Both the position numbers and the translations under genes were made by a program. The notes under the pieces were generated by a model. It was not told the origin of the DNA. It saw only the letters and a list, made by a program, of their open reading frames with translations, and ran no database searches. A stretch of 64,000 nucleotides of DNA from Chelativorans sp. (GTDB taxonomy: Bacteria > Pseudomonadota > Alphaproteobacteria > Rhizobiales > Rhizobiaceae). The stretch covers positions 186,001-250,000 of the forward strand of contig NZ_JAPSLH010000002.1 of assembly GCF_031180965.1 (NCBI RefSeq), given 5' to 3'. Every line of letters starts with the position of its first letter. Within the stretch, counting starts at the first letter, position 1. This document shows, one piece after another, positions 25,443-31,768 of the stretch.

Positions 25443-26855
25443 CTATGCGCTCGGGCCGCCTGCCGCGCGCCAGCCACCCTCGACATAGGTCTTGCGAACG
25501 GTCTCCACATAGGGGACCGGGCTCACGATGGCGCGAATCTCCATCTGCCTGTGCGGCTCGACGGTCGGCTTGGCCGTGCCGCCATTCTCCTCGCCCCACA
25601 CGAAGATCACTTCCTGGCCCGGCTGGGCATACTCCTCCTCGAGGATAGCCAGCGTCAGCATCTTGCGCTCGTTCGAGCTGTAGCCGACCCAGGTGGAGAT
25701 GCCGACGGTCTTGCCGTTGCCGGTGATCACCTTGTCATAAGGGTGCATGGAATAGACCGCGGACGGGAATTCCATGAACTTGCCGCGCCCGTCGCCCTTT
25801 TCCAGCTGCGAGGCGAAGACGCGGATGACGTCCTCGTTCTCCAGCGCGAGCGTCACCTTCTTGCGGTGCGGCTGCTTGGCGCGCGCTTCGAGCGCCTCGC
25901 GTCCGATGAAGTCGTGATCGAATTTCAGCACATGGCCGTAACCCAGATCCCAGGGCGTCAGGTAGTAATCCTCGATATTGCCGGAGGCGAAGCTGCCACC
26001 GATCGAGGCCTTGGCCTCGTAGCTGTCTTCCGTCAGCCACTCGCGGAAAGCCTTCATGCTCTCGCCCGTGTAGACGGCGGGAAGCGGCGATGGGACCCAC
26101 CCGGATTCCAGCGTGTTGGAGGAATAGGCGCGGCCGCCCACCTGCAGCAGCCCGAATTCCTCGCCGGCCTTCACGAGCGCCTCGCGCACGGCCTCGCCTT
26201 CCGCCCAGGGGCCAAAGAGCTCGTAGCCCGGCTGGCCTGCCATGCCGTGGCGCAGCGCCCGCACCTTCTTGCCGGCGATCTCGATGGTCGTCATGTTGAA
26301 GAATTTCAGTTCCGGCGCCGGACGGCCCGTCGCCTTTTCCACCACCTTGACCGCGTTCGGCCCCTGCACCTGGAAGCGGTAGGACTTGCGGTTGAACGGA
26401 TCGGGCCGCGCGGCCGACCGCTCGTCGAGCTCCACCTTGACGTCGTAGCCGCCGGTCTCCGCATGGAAGCGGACCCAGTTCAGCGCGGGGATGCGGCCGA
26501 CGAGGTTGAAGCTGTTCTCGGCCAGATGGAACAGGATCACGTCGCCGATGACGTATCCGTCATAGCTGCATGGAACGAACTGCTTGGCCTTGTCGACGGT
26601 GAAATTGGCAAAGCTGTTGATGCCCAGATGCGACAGGAGCTTCAGCGCATCCGGCCCTTCCACCGCCAGATCCGCCATGTGGTAGGACTGGTTGAACAAG
26701 ACGCAGGTCTTCTGCCAGGCCGCCTGCTCGTCACGCCAGTTGGTGAATTCAGGCGGGACGCCCGGATAGACGTTCGGTCCGGTCTTCTGGTTGCGGAGAA
26801 GTTTTGCCGGATTGCCGCTCTCCCGCAGCAGGTCCTCGAGACTGCGCTTTGCCAT
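25443..26855 (-). CDS. ligM: LigM-type THF-dependent O-demethylase (GcvT fold)
   Basis: 470 residues, equal in length to Sphingobium LigM and matching it throughout as I recall that sequence (for example PEFTNWRDEQAAW, NTLESGWVPSPLPAVYTG, SFASGNIEDYYLTPWDLGYG, VIFVWGEENGG). It transfers the O-methyl group of vanillate, 3-O-methylgallate or a similar methoxy acid to THF. The fold is that of aminomethyltransferase GcvT. The ATG at 26855 has GGGAGGAAG upstream. It leads the operon ligM-metF-purU-DUF1932 and carries an IclR-like site 29 bases before its start. DesA-type syringate demethylases are close relatives, so the exact substrate is uncertain. Confidence 0.88.
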   Translation of the reverse strand: MAKRSLEDLLRESGNPAKLLRNQKTGPNVYPGVPPEFTNWRDEQAAWQKTCVLFNQSYHMADLAVEGPDALKLLSHLGINSFANFTVDKAKQFVPCSYDGYVIGDVILFHLAENSFNLVGRIPALNWVRFHAETGGYDVKVELDERSAARPDPFNRKSYRFQVQGPNAVKVVEKATGRPAPELKFFNMTTIEIAGKKVRALRHGMAGQPGYELFGPWAEGEAVREALVKAGEEFGLLQVGGRAYSSNTLESGWVPSPLPAVYTGESMKAFREWLTEDSYEAKASIGGSFASGNIEDYYLTPWDLGYGHVLKFDHDFIGREALEARAKQPHRKKVTLALENEDVIRVFASQLEKGDGRGKFMEFPSAVYSMHPYDKVITGNGKTVGISTWVGYSSNERKMLTLAILEEEYAQPGQEVIFVWGEENGGTAKPTVEPHRQMEIRAIVSPVPYVETVRKTYVEGGWRAAGGPSA

Positions 26856-26883
26856 TCGACGCTTCCTCCCAGGTGGAGTGCAA

Positions 26884-26899
26884 TTTCATGTATATGTAA
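26884..26899. promoter_or_regulatory. Probable IclR operator upstream of ligM
   Basis: The sequence TTTCATGTATATGTAA is close to the site in front of the IclR gene (12 of 16 positions). It sits in an 18-base imperfect palindrome (26883-26900, 14 of 18 symmetric) in an AT-rich patch before the minus-strand ligM start. Control of ligM by the adjacent IclR is inference. Confidence 0.5.
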
Positions 26900-26990
26900 T
26901 TCCACACTCATGAAACACAGTGGAAGGCGCCCTGTCAAGCGCGGCACGGCAGAGCTGTGCGCCCGCCGGAAGAACCAGGTTGAGAAGGCC

Positions 26991-27743
26991 CTAGGCCGCC
27001 TCGGTTTCCCGGCAGCTCATCTCATCGATGATGCGGTTGATCTCTCCCGAGACCGTTTTCTCGGTGGATTGCTCGAAGCGGGGGGACGGGATGGCGACGC
27101 TGACGCTGTATTGGGTATCCAGCGCCACGCCGATGCCCATGACGCCGATCGTGTGTTCCTCCCGCGACAGCGCATAGCCGCGCGCTGCCGTAAGGCGCAG
27201 GTCGTAGCGCAGCTTCTGTTCGTCGGCCAGCGTATGCGGCGTGAAGCGCGTGCGCGGCACCTTCGCAAGATAGGCGTCGAGCTCATCCCTCGGCATGGCG
27301 GCCAGCAGCGCCTTTCCGGAGGCGAAGCTGTACATGGGCACGCGCATCCCCCGCTGTGGGGTGAAGCGCAATGCGTGGCTCGACAATTCGACTTCGACCA
27401 CCTCGACGTCGTTATCGCGCCGGATGAAGAGCGAGGCCGTCTCGCCGGTCGCGCGCGCGACGGCGCGCACCATGGCAGCCCTTCGCTCGGTAAGGCTCGG
27501 CGGATTGCCGGACGCCACCCGCGCCAGCGCCGGCCCGATGACATAGGAGCGGTCGGGAGCGGGAGCGAGCCAGTTGCGGCTGACGAGCGTGGTGAGGAGA
27601 TAGGAAAGACTGCTTTCGGGAATGCCCGTCGCGCGGCTGATCTCGCGCGCCGTGGCCGCGCCGCGGCGAGAGACCTGCTCAAGGATATCCATCGCGCGGG
27701 CCGCCGACTTGACAGAGGCGGAGGACTTGTCTTTCATCATCAT
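26991..27743 (-). CDS. IclR-family transcriptional regulator
   Basis: 250-residue regulator with an N-terminal winged HTH (RAMDILEQVS...TAREISRATGIPESSLSYLL, residues about 15-70) and a GAF-like effector domain with SFASGKALLAAM and GVMGIGVALD. Three ATGs stand in a row at the start; 27743 is taken. It lies between the two LigM-type genes, upstream of one in the same direction and divergent from the other. A palindrome ends only 5 bases before its start, which fits autoregulation. Confidence 0.9.
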   Translation of the reverse strand: MMMKDKSSASVKSAARAMDILEQVSRRGAATAREISRATGIPESSLSYLLTTLVSRNWLAPAPDRSYVIGPALARVASGNPPSLTERRAAMVRAVARATGETASLFIRRDNDVEVVEVELSSHALRFTPQRGMRVPMYSFASGKALLAAMPRDELDAYLAKVPRTRFTPHTLADEQKLRYDLRLTAARGYALSREEHTIGVMGIGVALDTQYSVSVAIPSPRFEQSTEKTVSGEINRIIDEMSCRETEAA

Positions 27744-27747
27744 GTAA

Positions 27748-27763
27748 TTTCAAGTACGTGAAA
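27748..27763. promoter_or_regulatory. Operator-like palindrome in the iclR/ligM2 divergent promoter
   Basis: TTTCA-AGTACG-TGAAA forms a 5-base perfect inverted repeat, 16 bases in total, in the 146-base region between iclR and the second LigM-type gene. Similar sequences lie before ligM (26884-26899) and at 13702-13717. It is the best candidate for IclR binding to both divergent promoters. Confidence 0.55.
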
Positions 27764-27889
27764 ACGAGGAAACGGTCAATTCGCCCGCGGATTGCGACGC
27801 CACCTTTCCGCTGGCGGATTCGCCGCCATCTGCGACCAGGATCTGCACCGTAGCGGGATGGCTGGCGACGGCAAGTCCGGGAGGAAAGA

Positions 27890-29248
27890 ATGGCCGCGGA
27901 TAACCTCGAGCAGAAGATCGCGGAGGCAGGCTCCCCGGTGCGGATGATGCGCAGTTCGCAGATGGGCGCCTATGTCTATCCTATACAGGCGGAATTCTCC
28001 AACTGGCGCGACGAGCAGAAGGCCTGGCGCGAAACCGCCGTCCTCTTCGACCAGTCCGTCCACATGACGGACGTGTATTTCGAGGGGCCGGATCTGCTGC
28101 GCCTCCTTTCCGACCTCGGCGTCAACAGCTTCAGGAACTTCGGCCCCAACAAGGCGAAGCAGTATGTCCCCTGCAGCCATGACGGCTATGTGATCGGCGA
28201 CGCCATCCTTTTCTGCCTTGCGGAGGACCGGGCGAGCCTGGTCGGCCGGCCGCCGGTGATGAACTGGGTGGAGTTCCAGGCCAGGACCGGCGGCTATGAC
28301 GTGGCGGTGGACCGCGACGAGCGCGCCGTCGCCAACCGGAGGGGCCGCAGGACCTACCGCTACCAGCTCCAGGGGCCGAACGCCTGGAAAATCCTTGAGA
28401 AGCTGAATGGCGGACCGCTCCCGGAGATGAAATTCTTTGGCATGGGCGAGATCAGCATCGCCGGTCGCAAGGTGCGCTGCCTGAAGCACGGCATGGCCGG
28501 CGAGCCGGGGCTGGAGTTCTGGGGGCCTTCCGAGGAAGGGCCGGAGATCCGCGCGGCCGTGCTGGAGGCGGGCGCCGAGTTCGGGCTGCGGCCTTCCGGC
28601 TTCCGCGCCTATTCCACCAGCGTGCTGGAAGCGGGCTGGATACCTTCGCCCATGCCGGCGATCTATTCCGGCGACAAGATGAAGGCCTATCGGGAATGGC
28701 TGCCGGCCGACGGCTTCGAAGCCATGTCCTCGCTCGGCGGCAGCTTCTATTCGGACAATGTGGAGGACTATTATCTCACGCCCTGGGACCTGGGCTACGG
28801 CCATGTGGTGAAGTTCGACCATGATTTCATCGGCCGCGCGGCGCTGGAGGAGAAGGCGAAGGGGCCGCACCGCAGGAAGGTGACCCTCGTCTGGAACGAC
28901 GAGGACGTCATCCGCATCTGCCTCCTCGGCAAGGGCGAACCGGGCAAATATCTGGAGATGCCGGCCTCCCACTATGCCACCCTGCCCTATGACAAGGTGT
29001 CGATCGGTGGCGAGATCGTCGGCCTCTCCACCTATTCCGGCTACAATGCCAATGAGCGCGCCTGGCTATCGCTCGCCATGATCGACGAGCGCCATGCCGA
29101 ACCCGGCACCAAGGTCGTCCTGACCTGGGGTGAGGAGGACGGCGGCACGCCACGGCCCGTCGTCGAGCGCCATGTGCAGATGGAAGTGCGCGCCACCGTC
29201 GCGCCCTGCCCCTATTCGGCGGTGGCGCGGGAGAGCTACCGGAGCTGA
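27890..29248 (+). CDS. Second LigM/DesA-type THF-dependent O-demethylase
   Basis: 452-residue paralogue of the ligM product, colinear with it along its whole length. Shared segments include FSNWRDEQKAWRETAVLFDQS, SVLEAGWIPSPMPAIYSGDKMKAYREWLP (in part) and DYYLTPWDLGYGHVVKFDHDFIGR. It begins MAADNLEQKIAEAGSP, as LigM does. The ATG at 27890 follows GGGAGGAAAG. Two such enzymes beside one IclR suggest different methoxy substrates, for example mono- and dimethoxylated acids, as LigM and DesA divide the work in Sphingobium (inference). A hairpin terminator follows. Confidence 0.87.
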   Translation: MAADNLEQKIAEAGSPVRMMRSSQMGAYVYPIQAEFSNWRDEQKAWRETAVLFDQSVHMTDVYFEGPDLLRLLSDLGVNSFRNFGPNKAKQYVPCSHDGYVIGDAILFCLAEDRASLVGRPPVMNWVEFQARTGGYDVAVDRDERAVANRRGRRTYRYQLQGPNAWKILEKLNGGPLPEMKFFGMGEISIAGRKVRCLKHGMAGEPGLEFWGPSEEGPEIRAAVLEAGAEFGLRPSGFRAYSTSVLEAGWIPSPMPAIYSGDKMKAYREWLPADGFEAMSSLGGSFYSDNVEDYYLTPWDLGYGHVVKFDHDFIGRAALEEKAKGPHRRKVTLVWNDEDVIRICLLGKGEPGKYLEMPASHYATLPYDKVSIGGEIVGLSTYSGYNANERAWLSLAMIDERHAEPGTKVVLTWGEEDGGTPRPVVERHVQMEVRATVAPCPYSAVARESYRS

Positions 29249-29274
29249 AGATACTTTCCCGCAGGGAACCGGCG

Positions 29275-29299
29275 GGAGTGCCGGACTGGCCGGCACTCC
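29275..29299. terminator. Bidirectional hairpin terminator
   Basis: A perfect 10-base stem GGAGTGCCGG / CCGGCACTCC with loop ACTGG lies between the convergent second LigM-type gene and the SPW-repeat gene. No long T-run follows on either strand, so it is a strong hairpin rather than a textbook intrinsic terminator. Confidence 0.65.
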
Positions 29300-29312
29300 G
29301 CTGGCGGACCGC

Positions 29313-29681
29313 TCAGGCCGTCGAGACGGTGCGGTCATGCGAGTGCCAGAGTTCGGCCCCCGCGAGGATGGCCACGATCGCGCCGATCACGACATGGGTC
29401 ATTGCGGCCCCGCTGAGGTCTGAGAAGCCGAGCGCCCACGGCGCGGCGATCGCCCAGATGCCGGCCACGAGGCTCAGCCATTCCTGCCACGGATCGAAAG
29501 CCGCCAGCGCCCAGATGGCGAGGATCGCGATGATCGCGCCGATGACCCAGGCGTTCCAGGCGGCTGCCGCCGTGCCGGTGAAACCGACCATCCACGGGCT
29601 GAGCGCGAGGCAAAGGCCGGCAATCACCTTGGCAGCATCGAGGACCATGTCCATCGAGCTATTCGTCACGTTCTTCCACAT
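29313..29681 (-). CDS. SPW-repeat membrane protein
   Basis: 122-residue protein with four hydrophobic helices arranged as two repeats. Each repeat carries an (S/A)PW motif: LALSPWMVGF near residue 30 and IAAPWALGF near residue 85, with FDPWQEWLSL between. SPW-repeat proteins have no settled function. The ATG at 29681 has GGAGACG upstream; a longer frame is unlikely. It is the last gene of the heat-shock-type operon. Confidence 0.82.
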   Translation of the reverse strand: MWKNVTNSSMDMVLDAAKVIAGLCLALSPWMVGFTGTAAAAWNAWVIGAIIAILAIWALAAFDPWQEWLSLVAGIWAIAAPWALGFSDLSGAAMTHVVIGAIVAILAGAELWHSHDRTVSTA

Positions 29682-29716
29682 GGTTCGTCTCCTTTCCAGT
29701 CTGACAAGCGCCTCCC

Positions 29717-30025
29717 TCAATGGGAAGCGATCGCGGCGGCAGCCTTTCCGCCGCCGCGAAGCTCTGCAAAATCGTCCGAAACGGGCAGGCTGTCGGGCTT
29801 GTCCTCGGCCTGCGCGCGGCCGGTCAGGAGGTCATGGAGTTCCTCCTCCCGCCAGCTGCCCGCTGCGATCTCCCGCATGGCGATCTCCACATTCGTAGAG
29901 CCGTCAGCCGAAACGAGCGGCTCCGCGCCGCGATTGAGCGCGCGCGTGCGCGCGGCGGCGGCCACCGCCAGCAGGAAGCGGTTGCCCATGAACCGCTCGC
30001 ATTCGAAAGGCAGGAACACGTTCAT
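29717..30025 (-). CDS. RNA polymerase omega-subunit-like protein (RpoZ paralogue)
   Basis: 102-residue protein with a small but clear match to RpoZ over residues 8-70. NRFLLAVAAAARTRAL corresponds to the NRFELVLLAAHRAR helix of omega, then RGAEPLV, then NVEIAMREIAAG for NPVVALREIAD, then EEELHDLL. The first residues differ from housekeeping omega (MNVFLPFECERF in place of MARVTVEDC). It lies 11 bases after the NDUFS4-like gene. Omega normally assists beta-prime folding and ppGpp response; an extra copy in a heat-shock operon could alter RNA polymerase under stress (inference). Confidence 0.72.
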   Translation of the reverse strand: MNVFLPFECERFMGNRFLLAVAAAARTRALNRGAEPLVSADGSTNVEIAMREIAAGSWREEELHDLLTGRAQAEDKPDSLPVSDDFAELRGGGKAAAAIASH

Positions 30026-30036
30026 GCTGCACCTCC

Positions 30037-30516
30037 TCAGGCGGCCCGGCGCGGCAGGTCCTCCGGCGCGGCCGGTTCCGCCGTGCGGCTTGCAACCTCG
30101 GCCAAGGCAGGGAGTGAGGTTTCAATCTGCAATGCCTTCCGCGGACGGATCGCGGGCGATTGGGCCGGCCGCCGGTCAGCTCTGCCGAGCACCGAATAGG
30201 CAAGCCCCTGCCGCTCGGCATAGGCGATGGCCGCGTTGAGCGTGGGGAAGCTCAATTCCACCTGCACGAGCGTGTCGCGTCCGCCCGTCCATCCCATCAG
30301 CGGCTCGACGAAGGGCGGCGTGCGCCGCTCGAAGGTAAGGCGCCACCCGCCGGTCCCGCCGCGCGCCAAGGTCATCACCGACCGGGCCGGCTTCCAGATG
30401 CGTGCGACCGCGTCTTCCGCGAACAGCGAGCGTCCCATGGAAAGGGCCGGCGCTGCCGGCTGGTTGTCATTCGCCGCCGAAGCGGGAGCCGGGACCGCAA
30501 AATTCTTCACGATCAT
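30037..30516 (-). CDS. NDUFS4-like complex I accessory-subunit paralogue
   Basis: 159-residue protein whose middle (about residues 38-112) matches the ETC complex I NDUFS4 family: ARIWKPARSVMTLARGG, WRLTFERRTPPFVEPLMGWTGGRDTLVQVELSF, then AIAYAERQGLAYSV. Flanks are proline/alanine-rich low-complexity tails absent from the standard alphaproteobacterial protein of about 100 residues. It is co-transcribed with hsp20 and the omega-like gene, away from any nuo gene. It may protect or remodel complex I in stress, or have a new role. Confidence 0.75.
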   Translation of the reverse strand: MIVKNFAVPAPASAANDNQPAAPALSMGRSLFAEDAVARIWKPARSVMTLARGGTGGWRLTFERRTPPFVEPLMGWTGGRDTLVQVELSFPTLNAAIAYAERQGLAYSVLGRADRRPAQSPAIRPRKALQIETSLPALAEVASRTAEPAAPEDLPRRAA

Positions 30517-30573
30517 CTGCGCTCTCCTGCGATCAAGGACCGGGCGCGGCCAGTGACGGCCGGCCCAGCAAAG

Positions 30574-31062
30574 TCAGCTTCTGCCGTTGATCGCGATGCG
30601 CTTTGCCTTGCTCTGCGCGCGCTCACTCTTGGGCAGCGTCACGGTGAGCAGGCCGTTCTTGAAATGGGCATTCACCCTGTCCTCATCGATCTCGACGCCA
30701 AGTGGAATGCGCCGCTCGAAGCGCCCATAGAAGCGCTCGCTGAACTGGCGGTCCTTATCCTCGGTCTCCGCCCGCTTCTCGCCGCGCAGCGCCAGCACGC
30801 CGTCCTGGAGCAGGACTTCGATGTCCTTCTCGTCGAGCCCGGGCACCTCGGCGGTGATCTTGATGTCGCGGTCGGTCTCGCTCACCTCGAGGGACGGCCA
30901 GGTCGCGAAGGACGACAAGCTGCCGAAGGAAGTCGGCATGTTGAAGCCGCGGAATGCCTCGTCGAACAGGCGGTTCACCTCCCTGTGCAGGTCCAGGAAG
31001 GGATTGACGGCGGGCGTCTGGCTGTTGCCGCGCCCCCACGGTATGAGATCACGAATGGTCAT
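30574..31062 (-). CDS. Small heat-shock protein Hsp20 (intact copy)
   Basis: 162-residue ATP-independent chaperone. The alpha-crystallin domain covers about residues 55-150, with SETDRDIKITAEVPGLDEKDIEV at its start, GVLALRGEKR, and AHFKNGLLTVTLPK near its end. The C-terminal AKRIAI is the I-x-I-type anchor. It is intact, unlike the copy just upstream, and belongs to a different Hsp20 class (class C-like, with a long N-terminal arm). The 74-base gap upstream holds no ROSE-like leader. Confidence 0.92.
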   Translation of the reverse strand: MTIRDLIPWGRGNSQTPAVNPFLDLHREVNRLFDEAFRGFNMPTSFGSLSSFATWPSLEVSETDRDIKITAEVPGLDEKDIEVLLQDGVLALRGEKRAETEDKDRQFSERFYGRFERRIPLGVEIDEDRVNAHFKNGLLTVTLPKSERAQSKAKRIAINGRS

Positions 31063-31136
31063 GGTCGTTCCTCCTTTCCGGTATCTGCCAGGCGGACGCC
31101 GGCCTGGCCGGCGCCGCCATGATCTGCCGAGCAGGG

Positions 31137-31613
31137 TCAGGCAGCCTGCTTCTGGCCCTCGATCTGCATCGTCTTGTTGGAAGCGGGGAGAGCGTCCGCG
31201 AGCTGCACCTGGATGCGCCGCGGCTTCATCTCCTCGGGGAGTTCCCGCTTCAGGTCGATGATCAGCAGGCCGTTGTTCAGGCTGGCATTCACCACCTCGA
31301 CATAGTCGGCCAGTTCGAAGCGGCGGACGAAGGAGCGGGTGGCGATGCCGCGATGGACATAGTCGCCGCTATCCTCGGCCGATTTGCTGCCGCTCACGAC
31401 CAGCATGTTGGGTTGGTAGGTGATGTCCAGCTCGTCGGGCATGAAGCCCGCCACGGCCATCTTGACCTAGTAGCTGTCATCACCGGTCTTGACGATGTCG
31501 TAGGGCGGCCAGTTGTCGATGGGCTCGACAGTGCTGGCGCGTTCAAGCAGGTCGAAGACCCGATCGAAGCCGATGCTCGACCGGAACAGGGGAGAGAAGT
31601 CCAGAGTCCTCAT
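31137..31613 (-). pseudogene. IbpA-class hsp20 split by an in-frame amber codon
   Basis: Read through, the gene encodes about 158 residues of the IbpA class: MRTLDFSPLFRSSIGFDRVFDLLE, the crystallin domain MAVAGFMPDELDITYQ..., SFVRRFELADYVEV, NGLLIIDLKRELPEEMKPRRI. After GDDSY a TAG (31467-31469) interrupts the frame at the position where family members have the arginine of a Y-R-(I/V) motif. Translation could only resume at the ATG 31460, giving a chaperone without its N-terminal arm and first strand. The start, at 31613, has AAAGGAGGATG and a ROSE-like leader. Either a nonsense mutation or a sequencing error. Confidence 0.85.
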
Positions 31614-31696
31614 AGTCCACATCCTCCTTTGAGCAACATGGATACGAAGCGTCCGGGACATGTGTCCCGTATGTCGGCCCCTCATGGGCGCCGACA
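31614..31696 (-). promoter_or_regulatory. ROSE-like RNA thermometer in the hsp20 leader
   Basis: The 5' leader of the IbpA-class gene has three successive hairpins on the minus strand: TGTCGG/CCGACA (31696-31672), CGGGAC/GTCCCG (31669-31654), and a last, weak stem where TTGCT (31636-31632) faces the ribosome site AGGAGG (31628-31623). A U(U/C)GCU element opposite the Shine-Dalgarno is the hallmark of ROSE thermometers of rhizobial small heat-shock genes. An RpoH-type promoter lies just upstream. Confidence 0.65.
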
Positions 31697-31702
31697 CCGA
31701 TG

Positions 31703-31730
31703 AGATAGGAAGAAATGCCTAGAATTCAAG
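31703..31730 (-). promoter_or_regulatory. RpoH (sigma-32)-type promoter of the heat-shock operon
   Basis: On the minus strand CTTGAA (31730-31725) and CCTATCT (31709-31703) are 15 bases apart, close to the alphaproteobacterial RpoH consensus. Transcription would begin near 31696, giving a leader of about 83 bases before the hsp20 start, the usual length for a ROSE leader. Confidence 0.65.
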
Positions 31731-31768
31731 AGGTTGGACCGGCAAGCTTGGGCGAAGAAGCTCGGGTA

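Noticed and set aside
31063-31136. ROSE thermometer before the second hsp20
   Set aside because: No TTGCT-type element opposite the ribosome site; only a GC-rich stem is seen.
31458-31472. Amber codon in hsp20 read as pyrrolysine
   Set aside because: No pyl genes are in the window, the organism type does not suggest pyrrolysine use, and the position is an ordinary arginine in the family.
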